A stretch of DNA of 64,000 nucleotides, taken from positions 1 to 64,000 of the forward strand of contig JANQKF010000032.1 of assembly GCA_028281285.1 (NCBI GenBank), in the 5' to 3' direction. This DNA comes from Cyclobacteriaceae bacterium. Lineage in GTDB: Bacteria; Bacteroidota; Bacteroidia; Cytophagales; Cyclobacteriaceae. This document shows, in pieces, positions 17,017-25,084 of this stretch. The notes under the pieces are model-generated. The model saw only the letters and a list, made by a program, of their open reading frames with translations. It did no database searches and was not told the DNA's origin. The stretch's first letter is position 1; the number at the start of each line of letters is the position of its first letter. The position numbers and the translations under genes are program-made.

Positions 17017-18008
17017 TGGTTTTTCTCCTTGATCACCTCCCCCATTATACTTAAGGCGATTTCTTTTGCCGTGTGAGAGCCGATATCCAATCCAATTGGA
17101 GCCTTAATTCTTTCGATTGAATCTTGAACAAAACCATAGCCTGTTAGTCTGGCTACACGCTTGGCATGGGTCTTTTTACTTCCCAAAGCACCAATGTACC
17201 TTACAGGTCGATCCAAGACAATCTTTAAGGCCTCATCATCGATCTTCGGATCATGTGAGAGAATGACGATATATGTATTTAGGTCAAGATCAAAGTCGTT
17301 AAGCACTTCCTGAGGCCAGTTCACGAGTAATCGATCCGGTTGAACTTTATATCCCGTTTTTTTAGCGAAAGTATCCCTCGGATCGATCACAATGGTTTCA
17401 AAATCATACATTGAAGCCAGTTCTATCAACTCAACGCTAATATGTGCTGATCCGATAAGGATCATTTTAGGTTTGCTTGGGAAGGAGTGAATAAAGAACT
17501 TTCCATCACCATCTTGTCCTGATCTTGCCTTAAAAAGATAATCATAGGCCATAGCTTTTACCTCAGGTTGCAAAGGCTTTCCTACCGATTCGGCATCCAT
17601 ATCCTGGGCTGTGCTCAGACCTTCGGGCAGGGACCTGACCACGACTACACCCTTATTTTCCTTCATTCGTTCGGTCATAAATGTCCAGATGACCGGATCA
17701 AAGCTTGGAGTAATCAAAATCTCAATAGCACCGCCACAGCTCAGTCCTAACTCCCAGGCTTCCTCATCAGCAACTCCGAAATTGGCTATTTCGGATTGTC
17801 CTGACTCTAATACACTCAAGGCTTTTGCTACCACGGCATTTTCCACACAACCACCGCTTACTGAACCATACATTTGACCATCCTCGGTCACCACTAATGC
17901 TGATCCGACAGGTCGTGGAGACGATCGCCAAGTACCAATTACCGTACATAGTGCAAAAGGAGTCCCCTTTTGATTCAATTCCTGTATTTGGTCTATTACA
18001 TCCAGCAT
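17013..18008 (-). CDS. XdhC/CoxI family protein
   Basis: The N-terminal XdhC domain carries FALCTVIGTWRSSPRPVGSA and YGSVSGGCVENAVV. The C-terminal Rossmann-like domain carries MILIGSAHISVELIEL, VIDPRDTFAKKTGY and GALGSKKTHAKRVARL. XdhC proteins bind molybdenum cofactor, help sulfurate it, and insert it into xanthine-dehydrogenase-type enzymes. The divergent position next to moaA-moeA-moaC fits this role. No molybdoenzyme gene is in the window. The start is ATG at 18006-18008. Confidence 0.93.
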   Translation of the reverse strand: MLDVIDQIQELNQKGTPFALCTVIGTWRSSPRPVGSALVVTEDGQMYGSVSGGCVENAVVAKALSVLESGQSEIANFGVADEEAWELGLSCGGAIEILITPSFDPVIWTFMTERMKENKGVVVVRSLPEGLSTAQDMDAESVGKPLQPEVKAMAYDYLFKARSGQDGDGKFFIHSFPSKPKMILIGSAHISVELIELASMYDFETIVIDPRDTFAKKTGYKVQPDRLLVNWPQEVLNDFDLDLNTYIVILSHDPKIDDEALKIVLDRPVRYIGALGSKKTHAKRVARLTGYGFVQDSIERIKAPIGLDIGSHTAKEIALSIMGEVIKEKNH

Positions 18009-18062
18009 TTCAGCAATGTTATGGCGATTAAGAATTAAAGTGTATTAATTTGCCGTTCACAA

Positions 18063-18112
18063 GTCATCTTGAACTTGATTCGGGATCTCAGAGTTATAAA
18101 CTGATAATGACC
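18063..18112. repeat. Remnant of palindromic repeat (family A) upstream of moaA
   Basis: Bases 18063-18088 match the reverse complement of the right arm of the repeat at 20838-20906 at 21 of 26 positions (core TGAACTTG). The opposite arm here is strongly decayed (ATAATGACC near 18106). It lies in the intergenic region between xdhC and moaA. Confidence 0.5.
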
Positions 18113-18143
18113 ATTTGATCAAACAGGTTTAAATATAGTACTC

Positions 18144-19130
18144 TTGCTTTACGATAACCACGGAAGACAATTAAGATATTTAAGATTAGCAGTGACCGAC
18201 CGCTGCAATCTCAGATGCTTTTATTGTATGCCCGAAGAAGGCTTGAACTTCAGCAAGAGGTCTCAACTTTTAAGCTATGAAGAGTTGCATCGACTTGTAT
18301 CCATATTATCGGAGCTTGGTATTTCCAAAGTGCGCATCACAGGTGGTGAACCTTTTGTCCGGAAAGACATTATCCCCTTTATGGAGCAACTGACTAAGAT
18401 TGAGGGCATTGAGGCATTGAGTATTACGACCAATGGCACAGATCTGGTACGACATATTCCCGCTTTAAAAGCAATGGGAATTCGGTCGGTCAATTTAAGC
18501 CTGGATTCTCTCAATAAGAATCGTTTTCACAAAATCACCAGACGTGACGAATTCGAAGAAGTAATGAACTCTTACCAAGCCCTGATCGGAAGTGGAATTA
18601 CTACCAAAATCAATGCTGTTGTCATGGAAGAACATAATTTGGAAGACATCTACCTCATGTGCGAATTGACCCAAAATGATCCTGTTAGTGTTCGTTTCAT
18701 AGAGGAAATGCCCTTCAATGGAGGTAGTAAAGGATACACGCCAATAAAATGGAATAAGGGCAGGATTCTCCAACATATTAAGGAAGCATTTCCCAATCTT
18801 GTGAAATTGGAAGATGAAGAAAGTTCGACTTCCATTAACTATAAGATCCCAGGAGCAAAAGGCGCAATTGGAATTATCCCTGCATACACTCGTACAATAT
18901 GCGGTTCATGTGATCGAATCAGACTCACACCTAAAGGAGAATTGATGACCTGTTTATACCAAGCGAAAGGATTTAGCTTTCGCGACTTTATGCGTGAAGG
19001 TGTGTCGGACCAGGAAATTAAAAACCAGTTTTTGAAATTATTTGCGAACAGAGCAAAAGATGGTTTTGAAGCTGAAGCCATTTCGAACAAGAATGGCTCA
19101 CTTCAATCAATGGCTACAATAGGCGGTTAA
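18144..19130 (+). CDS. moaA: GTP 3',8-cyclase MoaA
   Basis: MoaA is the radical-SAM enzyme that, with MoaC, turns GTP into cyclic pyranopterin monophosphate in molybdenum cofactor synthesis. The radical-SAM cluster cysteines are C21-x3-C25-x2-C28 (TDRCNLRCFYC). The second 4Fe-4S cluster uses C253, C256 and C270 (CGSCDRIRL ... MTC). The protein ends in the conserved Gly-Gly tail. The start is a TTG at 18144: the encoded MLYDNHGRQ matches the usual beginning of MoaA, and no ATG is available. It heads a moaA-moeA-moaC operon; moaD, moaE and moaB are not in the window. Confidence 0.96.
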   Translation: MLYDNHGRQLRYLRLAVTDRCNLRCFYCMPEEGLNFSKRSQLLSYEELHRLVSILSELGISKVRITGGEPFVRKDIIPFMEQLTKIEGIEALSITTNGTDLVRHIPALKAMGIRSVNLSLDSLNKNRFHKITRRDEFEEVMNSYQALIGSGITTKINAVVMEEHNLEDIYLMCELTQNDPVSVRFIEEMPFNGGSKGYTPIKWNKGRILQHIKEAFPNLVKLEDEESSTSINYKIPGAKGAIGIIPAYTRTICGSCDRIRLTPKGELMTCLYQAKGFSFRDFMREGVSDQEIKNQFLKLFANRAKDGFEAEAISNKNGSLQSMATIGG

Positions 19131-19134
19131 ACAA

Positions 19135-20343
19135 ATGGAATTTATTTCATCCCAGGAAGCACTAGATATTATTGCGGATCACAAGATTCAACTTGGCAGC
19201 AAAAAGGTCAATCTTCAGGAGGCCTATGGAAAGGTATTAAATGAGGACATTTATGCCGACCGTGACTTCCCTCCCTTTGACCGTGTCACTATGGACGGCA
19301 TTGCAATTCGCTTTTCGACTTATGAAAATGGCCAACGAACATTCGCCATTGAAAAGACGATTGCAGCGGGTATGCCCAAGTCAATGCTTGATGACTCCCA
19401 TAAATGTGTTCAGATCATGACGGGTGCTATTATGCCCGATGGTGCTGATACAGTAATTCGTTATGAGGACATTACCATAGAGGAAAATACGGCCAGGGTC
19501 AATACAGACAGTCTTAAACCTCAACAAAACGTACATTTCAAGGGCATCGACAGAAATGCAGGGGACGTTGTCCTTTACAAAGGTACGCTGCTGGGTGCTC
19601 CCGAGATGAACATTGCTGCAGCGGTAGGGAAAGATGAATTGAATGTATTGACTCCACCAAAAGCGATGATTGTGACTACTGGTGATGAATTGGTTGCGAT
19701 TCATGAGACTCCTAAGGAACATCAGATCAGGCGATCGGGCAACTACGGAATTCGCGCTTTGGTTGAAAACTGGGGGATACAAACCGAAATGCTCCATCTG
19801 GATGATGACAAAAAGCTAATGTCAGATGCCCTTTCGGCAGTATTAAAGAATTATGACCTGGTACTCCTTACAGGAGGCGTCTCGAAGGGTAAGTTCGATT
19901 ACCTTCCGGATGTCTTGGAGGAATTGGGAGTGGAAAAGCATTTCCATAAGGTAAAACAGCGGCCGGGAAAACCATTTTGGTTTGGACAAGCTCCAAACGG
20001 ATCTGTCGTCTTTGCACTACCGGGAAACCCCGTGTCTTCATTCATGTGTACAGCAGTTTATGTCAGGGCCTGGTTGGCCAAAAGTCTAGACTTGAAAACG
20101 AATAACATGTTTGCTCGGTTGACGGAAGATGTCAGTTTCCCCAGGCCACTCACCTATTTTATGGAGTGTTCTGCATCGTTTTCGGATGACGGCATTGTTC
20201 TGGCTACTCCTTCCTTGGGCAATGGATCAGGGGATTTTGCCAATATGGTAAGCGCCAACGGGTTTATTGTATTGCCGCCTGAAAAAGATATATTCAAAGC
20301 AGGAGAAGTTTATCCATTCATCAGTTATCGAAATCACTTCTAA
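19135..20343 (+). CDS. moeA: Molybdopterin molybdenumtransferase MoeA
   Basis: MoeA inserts molybdate into adenylylated molybdopterin. Domain markers appear in order: EAYGKVLNEDI and DRVTMDGIAI (N-terminal domain), MTGAIMPDGADTVI, then the MoCF-binding region with VTTGDEL, LTGGVSKGKFDYLP and RPGKPFWFG, and LPGNPVSSFM. The length of 402 aa is normal. It starts 4 bp after moaA and its stop overlaps the moaC ATG (TAATG), so the three genes are translationally linked. Confidence 0.95.
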   Translation: MEFISSQEALDIIADHKIQLGSKKVNLQEAYGKVLNEDIYADRDFPPFDRVTMDGIAIRFSTYENGQRTFAIEKTIAAGMPKSMLDDSHKCVQIMTGAIMPDGADTVIRYEDITIEENTARVNTDSLKPQQNVHFKGIDRNAGDVVLYKGTLLGAPEMNIAAAVGKDELNVLTPPKAMIVTTGDELVAIHETPKEHQIRRSGNYGIRALVENWGIQTEMLHLDDDKKLMSDALSAVLKNYDLVLLTGGVSKGKFDYLPDVLEELGVEKHFHKVKQRPGKPFWFGQAPNGSVVFALPGNPVSSFMCTAVYVRAWLAKSLDLKTNNMFARLTEDVSFPRPLTYFMECSASFSDDGIVLATPSLGNGSGDFANMVSANGFIVLPPEKDIFKAGEVYPFISYRNHF

Positions 20344-20819
20344 TGAACAGACTCACACATATTGATAAAGATAACCCGTCTATGGTGGATGTTGGTGACA
20401 AAGAGGTCACTACACGAACAGCGATTGCGTGTTGTAAAGTTGAACTTCCTGAAGAGATTCAGCAGTTTGTCCAAGACGGTGAAATAAAAACATTAAAGGG
20501 CCCTGTATTCCAAACGGCTATTATTGCTGGAGTTCAAGCGGCAAAAAGAACCTCAGAGCTCATCCCTTTATGCCATAACCTATTCTTAAGCAAAGTGAAA
20601 ATTGACATAACCCTGGTGGAGTCATCCACTGTTGAGATTCTTTGTGAAGCCAAAACAAAAGGCAAAACAGGTGTGGAAATGGAAGCGCTTACCGGAGCCT
20701 CAGTAGCAGCACTTACGATCTATGACATGTGCAAGGCCCTCTCCCATAATATCATCATCAAAGAGACCCGTCTTATCAAAAAGACCGGTGGTAAAAGTGA
20801 TTTTGAAAATCATGAATAA
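20343..20819 (+). CDS. moaC: Cyclic pyranopterin monophosphate synthase MoaC
   Basis: MoaC rearranges the MoaA product 3',8-cyclo-GTP to cyclic pyranopterin monophosphate. Family signatures are MVDVGDKEVTTRTA near the N-terminus, SELIPLCHNLFLSK (active-site His), TGVEMEALTGASVAALTIYD and DMCKA. The length of 158 aa is standard. The start overlaps the moeA stop by one base. A palindromic repeat follows directly, then the propeller gene at 20901. Confidence 0.96.
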   Translation: MNRLTHIDKDNPSMVDVGDKEVTTRTAIACCKVELPEEIQQFVQDGEIKTLKGPVFQTAIIAGVQAAKRTSELIPLCHNLFLSKVKIDITLVESSTVEILCEAKTKGKTGVEMEALTGASVAALTIYDMCKALSHNIIIKETRLIKKTGGKSDFENHE

Positions 20820-20837
20820 GCTCCAGACGAAAACGAA

Positions 20838-20906
20838 GGTCATCCTGAATCCATTTGAGGATGTCTTCACATGTTCTGTAGATTCTGAAACAAGTTCAGA
20901 ATGACA
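20838..20906. repeat. Palindromic repeat (family A) spanning the start of the next gene
   Basis: An imperfect inverted repeat: the left arm 20838-20864 (GGTCATCCTGAATCC...) and right arm 20880-20906 (...AAGTTCAGAATGACA) pair at about 18 of 27 positions across a 15-bp loop. A related copy lies upstream of moaA. Similar 'TCATTCTGAA...TTCAGAATGA' intergenic palindromes are common as dispersed repeats in Bacteroidota genomes. The ATG of the propeller gene (20901) lies inside the right arm. Confidence 0.65.
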
Positions 20907-21971
20907 GAGAGATTGCGACTTATTGCCGGATCTGACAAAGGCCTTCTTGTCTATGAACGTGCCAATTCTCGATGGGAGTTGAAAGACATCCACTTCATCG
21001 GCATGCCAATTGCCTATTTCCATCACGATGAGAGAAACGGAAGCTGGTGGGTAGCCATTAATCATAAGCATTGGGGACCTAAGCTCTATCGGTCATTGGA
21101 TGAGGGAGAAACGTTTAAGGAATTCGAAACACCAAAATTCAATCCTAATTCTGCATATTCTCTAAAATCAATTTGGACGATCAGTCATGCAGCAAATGAC
21201 GACCCAAACAAATTCTACATTGGTGTTGAGCCCGCGGCTCTTTTTGTTACAGTGGATGATGGAAAATCATTCACCGAACTTCAAGGGCTTTCATCACATC
21301 CCAGTAGATCTACCTGGCAAGGCGGTGGCAAGGGATCTTCAAGCCCATTTCTCCATACCATAGTCGTTCATCCTGACGATGCTAGTCATTTGATCGTTGG
21401 AATCAGCTGTGCAGGTGTATTTCAATCTTTAGACAATGGAGGGAGTTGGGAGCCTACGAATCAAGGCTTAGAAGCCTTTTATTTACCAAATTCATCCGTG
21501 CCTGTAGGTCATGATCCACACAGCATCAAAATTCCGGCTTGCAATACTGAGGTAGTTTGGCAACAGAATCACTGCGGGATTTATCGCTCTAGAGACAGAG
21601 GACAATCTTGGACCAACGTCAGTGCTCCTGATGGTCGACCCTCCTATGGATTTTCATTAGTCATAGCTGATGCGAACGATCAGGTAGCCTGGGTGATTCC
21701 TGCGCAAAGTGATCACCTCAGGATTCCACATCAAAACAAGTTAGCGGTTTACAAGACAGAAGATGCTGGGAAATCCTGGATTCCGCAGAGAAGCGGGTTG
21801 CCCCAAAATGGTGCATTTGATCTTGTGTTAAGAGCTGGCTTCGATGGTAAAAACGACCACTTAGCTTTTGGAACAAATAATGGCAACCTTTACTATTCTG
21901 CCAATGCAGGAGAAGACTGGGAAGTTATCAGTCAGAACCTGAGTGCCATCAGGTCTGTCAGGATCATTTGA
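20901..21971 (+). CDS. Cytosolic WD40/YVTN/BNR-like beta-propeller protein
   Basis: BNR-type (Asp-box) repeats are clear: LYRSLDEGETFKEF, LFVTVDDGKSFTEL, FQSLDNGGSWEPT, IYRSRDRGQSWTNV, VYKTEDAGKSWIPQ and LYYSANAGEDWEVI. This makes a beta-propeller of the sortilin/sialidase-like class. There is no signal peptide, unlike the two large propellers at 29772 and 32493. Catalytic sialidase residues are not evident, so naming it a glycosidase would be unsafe. The only early ATG lies inside a palindromic repeat; TTG at codon 5 is an alternative start. It may be co-transcribed with moaA-moeA-moaC. Function unknown. Confidence 0.82.
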   Translation: MTERLRLIAGSDKGLLVYERANSRWELKDIHFIGMPIAYFHHDERNGSWWVAINHKHWGPKLYRSLDEGETFKEFETPKFNPNSAYSLKSIWTISHAANDDPNKFYIGVEPAALFVTVDDGKSFTELQGLSSHPSRSTWQGGGKGSSSPFLHTIVVHPDDASHLIVGISCAGVFQSLDNGGSWEPTNQGLEAFYLPNSSVPVGHDPHSIKIPACNTEVVWQQNHCGIYRSRDRGQSWTNVSAPDGRPSYGFSLVIADANDQVAWVIPAQSDHLRIPHQNKLAVYKTEDAGKSWIPQRSGLPQNGAFDLVLRAGFDGKNDHLAFGTNNGNLYYSANAGEDWEVISQNLSAIRSVRII

Positions 21972-24581
21972 TCACTCCTCGGCCAATGTCTCTACTGGAT
22001 TGACCAAAACCGCTCTGCGACTGGAAAGAAAAATCGTAATGGCAGTAATAGCAACCAGGATTCCCGTAGTTAATAGGAAGGGTTTTGCATTCAATTCAAT
22101 GCGATACGGAAATTGCATGAGCCATTCCCTGGCCAGATAAACCCCTATAGAAAAAGACAAGAGGCATGCTAAACCGAAAAGTACGTCAAACTCTCGGAAG
22201 ATCAGATTGAGTACATCACGATAAGAAGCCCCCAATACTTTTCTGATTCCAATCTCCTTGATTCTGAACTTGACAGTGTAGTTAACCAAGGCAAAGAGCC
22301 CCAAAATAGCCAGTAACATGGCGATAGAGGAAAATGTAGAGAGTAAACTTCTTAGCTGTGATTCATCTTCATACGATCGCTGAATTGCCTCTTCGAGATA
22401 AAACCCATCAAAAGGCTGGACTTTGTCAAATTCCGACCATAAGGCTGCCAATTCGTTGGCGCTCGCCACTAAGTCTCCCGGGGCCATTTTCACAGCCAGA
22501 AAATTGGCCCAGTCGTCATTGATTCGGATTAGTAACGGTCCCATTTTATGGAACAAGCTGGCAAAATGAAAGTCATCAATCACTCCGATCACAGGCCTGT
22601 CTTCGATGCCCAACTCTTGCCAATTTCCGTTTTCAAATAGCCTCACCGCATCTTCATTGATGAGGAAGGCGTTTGAATCCGAATGAATCTCAGGATCATA
22701 ATTTCTCCCCTCTTTCAACTTAATGTCAAACGTTTTCAGGAAATCGAAATCGACTGAAAGCATGTTCATAGGTGTGTCCTCAGTATCATCACCAATCGTA
22801 AATCTTCCAAAAACAGTCTTTTCACCGACCACATCTGACACCGTGCTGGCACCTAGAAATCGGGGTGACTGTAGCAGACGTTGTTTGAAAGCCGTTATAT
22901 TATCCTTCACCGAACTGCCTTTAATTGGAATCATGAAGACCTCTTCCATATCAAACTTCAATTCCTTGTTGATCAACAGGCTGTATTGATTGTTTATGAT
23001 CAGCGTAAAAAAGATCATCAGACTGGAAATGGTAAATTGAAGCACAACCAACGATTTTCTAACCAACGGACTTTTGAATTTACCCCTTGCAAGTACTCCC
23101 AGCCTTGGACCCATTATATTGACTAGGGCGACCGCATGTAGTGCTGGATAAATTCCTGCCAACAATATGATCGTCAAGACAGAAGCCAAATAGATCAAAC
23201 AGGCTTTAAAAGTAAATAGATCTCCAACCAGCAGGTTCGTTTCAAGTAGTTGATTGAAGTAAGGCAGCAACACAATCGACAATGCCATAGAGCAAATAAA
23301 TGCAAATAGGACCAACATGCCCGATTCAAGCATAATCTGAGCAATTAATTGCCATTTTGAAGCTCCAAAAATTCGCTTCACAGATAGTTCTTTCAGTCGT
23401 TCGGTCGATTGGGAGGTGGACACATTAATGAAGTTAATCGAGGCAATCAGCAAGATTACCACTCCTGCAATGAGATATAGTCTCAGGTCTGAACCCTTTC
23501 GATTAGGTTGTATCTCCCCATTCAAGTCAGAACCCAGGTGAATATCTCCTAAGCGTTGAATATCATAACCCGCAACATGAGTGTAGTTCTCAGGAAGATG
23601 GCGGTCCTTTAGCTCAGTCAAGAGCCCTCTGAAGACGCTTTCATCTATATCTTCGGGCATCAACATGTAAGTATGCACTGCAGTCCAGTACCATCCATTA
23701 TGAGGAAAGGTATTGCCGGTAGCTCGAAAAATGTCTTCAATATTTTGCAGCGCTGCCAAGGCATTAAAAGTGAAATGTGCCTTATCGCTGGGATTTTTAG
23801 CAACACCAGTCACGGTGAAAGGCATCTTGCCTTCCAGCCAAATTAGCTGATTCATAGGGTCAGCATTCCCGAAATATTTCTGACTCAGTCGCTCCGTAAT
23901 CACAATGGAACCTGGATTTTTTAATGCTTCAGTCGGATTACCCTGAATCAAGTCGTAGGTGAAAATATCGAAGAAACTTGAGTCGGTAAAGAACAGCTTG
24001 TCTTCATAAAAAGCTTCTTTCCCTTCACCTAACGAGAGGAACGGGACTTTACGAAAGGTTTGATACAACCGGGTTTGTATCACCTCAGGGTAGTCGTTTT
24101 GCAAAGTGGGCCCAAGCGGAAAGGGCGTCAACGCAAGGCCATAGGTTTGTCCCTCGCTAATGCCCGTTTGCGTGATGCGATAAATTTGATCACCCCTTTT
24201 ATGAAAATCGTCAAAATGGCTTTCGTTTTCATAAAAATTGAAAAAAAGGATAAAGCAGGTAAGCCCTATCGTAAAGCCCAATAGGTTGATTCCGGTTATA
24301 AACTTTCTCTTCTTCAGATTTCTAAATCCATTGAAAGAAGCATTCATCAGGTTCAGGCTTCTGGAAGACGAATATTCAACGTAGTCTTTTTTCATATTAA
24401 GCTCATTGATAGAACGAATGGCATCAAACAGGTACATGAATCGTGCGATAATCGCATTGCGCTGCCTCAAGCGCTCATAGAAAAATTCATGTAAATCACC
24501 GATGACCTCATCGATGTACTCATCGTTGCAATACCATTCTAAAAGATGATCAACCCATTTGGGTGGATGTATATTATTCAT
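21972..24581 (-). CDS. FtsX/MacB-like ABC transporter permease with permease-prefix domain
   Basis: The architecture is the same as the 8188-10794 paralogue: prefix domain (PPKWVDHLLEWYCNDEYIDE, GDLHEFFYERL), TM1 near residue 110 (FITGINLLGFTIGLTCFILF), a periplasmic domain and repeated FtsX cores. The coupling motifs are LSVKRIFGASKWQL and IGIRKVLGASYRDV. The C-terminus reads NPVETLAEE. It overlaps the PadR gene by 4 bp and ends back to back with the propeller gene at 21971. The first coupling motif is more diverged (VKRIFGAS instead of IRKTLGAS). No ATPase is adjacent. Confidence 0.92.
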   Translation of the reverse strand: MNNIHPPKWVDHLLEWYCNDEYIDEVIGDLHEFFYERLRQRNAIIARFMYLFDAIRSINELNMKKDYVEYSSSRSLNLMNASFNGFRNLKKRKFITGINLLGFTIGLTCFILFFNFYENESHFDDFHKRGDQIYRITQTGISEGQTYGLALTPFPLGPTLQNDYPEVIQTRLYQTFRKVPFLSLGEGKEAFYEDKLFFTDSSFFDIFTYDLIQGNPTEALKNPGSIVITERLSQKYFGNADPMNQLIWLEGKMPFTVTGVAKNPSDKAHFTFNALAALQNIEDIFRATGNTFPHNGWYWTAVHTYMLMPEDIDESVFRGLLTELKDRHLPENYTHVAGYDIQRLGDIHLGSDLNGEIQPNRKGSDLRLYLIAGVVILLIASINFINVSTSQSTERLKELSVKRIFGASKWQLIAQIMLESGMLVLFAFICSMALSIVLLPYFNQLLETNLLVGDLFTFKACLIYLASVLTIILLAGIYPALHAVALVNIMGPRLGVLARGKFKSPLVRKSLVVLQFTISSLMIFFTLIINNQYSLLINKELKFDMEEVFMIPIKGSSVKDNITAFKQRLLQSPRFLGASTVSDVVGEKTVFGRFTIGDDTEDTPMNMLSVDFDFLKTFDIKLKEGRNYDPEIHSDSNAFLINEDAVRLFENGNWQELGIEDRPVIGVIDDFHFASLFHKMGPLLIRINDDWANFLAVKMAPGDLVASANELAALWSEFDKVQPFDGFYLEEAIQRSYEDESQLRSLLSTFSSIAMLLAILGLFALVNYTVKFRIKEIGIRKVLGASYRDVLNLIFREFDVLFGLACLLSFSIGVYLAREWLMQFPYRIELNAKPFLLTTGILVAITAITIFLSSRRAVLVNPVETLAEE

Positions 24582-24901
24582 AGTCGTTGACCGATTACTT
24601 CATATAAAGACTGTCGTGCTGTTTTCAGCTGTGAAATGGCTTCTAACCCAGAATCCGTCACCTGGTAAATGCGCTTTCTTCTGCCACCTCTTTCTTTGGT
24701 AATTCCACCCTGACTGGATTTGAGGTAGCCCTTTTTCTCCAATCTTCGCAAAGAGGTGTGTATAGCAGGAATAGAAATACCTTTCTTGAAATGTTTGACA
24801 TATTCCGCAGCTATGGATACTCCATACGTTCCCTCCTTCTCACTTGCTACTATCAGCAATATTAGCTCTTCAAGATGACCTATGGTATTTACTGAATTCA
24901 T
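24578..24901 (-). CDS. PadR family transcriptional regulator
   Basis: This 107-aa winged-helix protein is a close relative of the PadR at 10791. It has GHLEELILLIVASEKEGTYG, AIHTSLRRLEKKGYLKS and wing GGRRKRIYQVT. The ATGA overlap with the permease start mirrors the other pair exactly, so a padR-permease unit has been duplicated or acquired twice. The upstream AT-rich region shares a motif with the other padR promoter. Confidence 0.93.
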   Translation of the reverse strand: MNSVNTIGHLEELILLIVASEKEGTYGVSIAAEYVKHFKKGISIPAIHTSLRRLEKKGYLKSSQGGITKERGGRRKRIYQVTDSGLEAISQLKTARQSLYEVIGQRL

Positions 24902-24916
24902 ATTTAATAAATATTT

Positions 24917-24940
24917 GTCTTATATATAAACGATATACGA
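24917..24940 (-). promoter_or_regulatory. Putative operator upstream of second padR
   Basis: GTCTTATATATAAACGA (24917-24933, plus strand) resembles GTCTTACATATACGA read on the minus strand at the first padR operator. Half-sites of CGATATACGA type follow. It begins 16 bp upstream of the padR start codon. The similarity is seen by eye; binding is inferred. Confidence 0.35.
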
Positions 24941-25084
24941 TTGGAATTGGAAATTGTTGTATGGTTTTAAATTAATCTTCGTGTGCCTACCAATCCTTCA
25001 CAAAATCTTCACTCTTCCATGTAGGACTGATCTATTCTAATCGGCAGTTTCAACCTTGAGCGCAAGCTCATTCAAAAACTTAAA

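Noticed and set aside
18009-18143. Possible molybdenum cofactor riboswitch upstream of moaA
   Set aside because: No conserved riboswitch core was seen; the structured part is explained by the repeat remnant.
20820-20904. Possible small gene between moaC and the propeller gene
   Set aside because: The open frame there is made by the palindromic repeat and reads through its loop.
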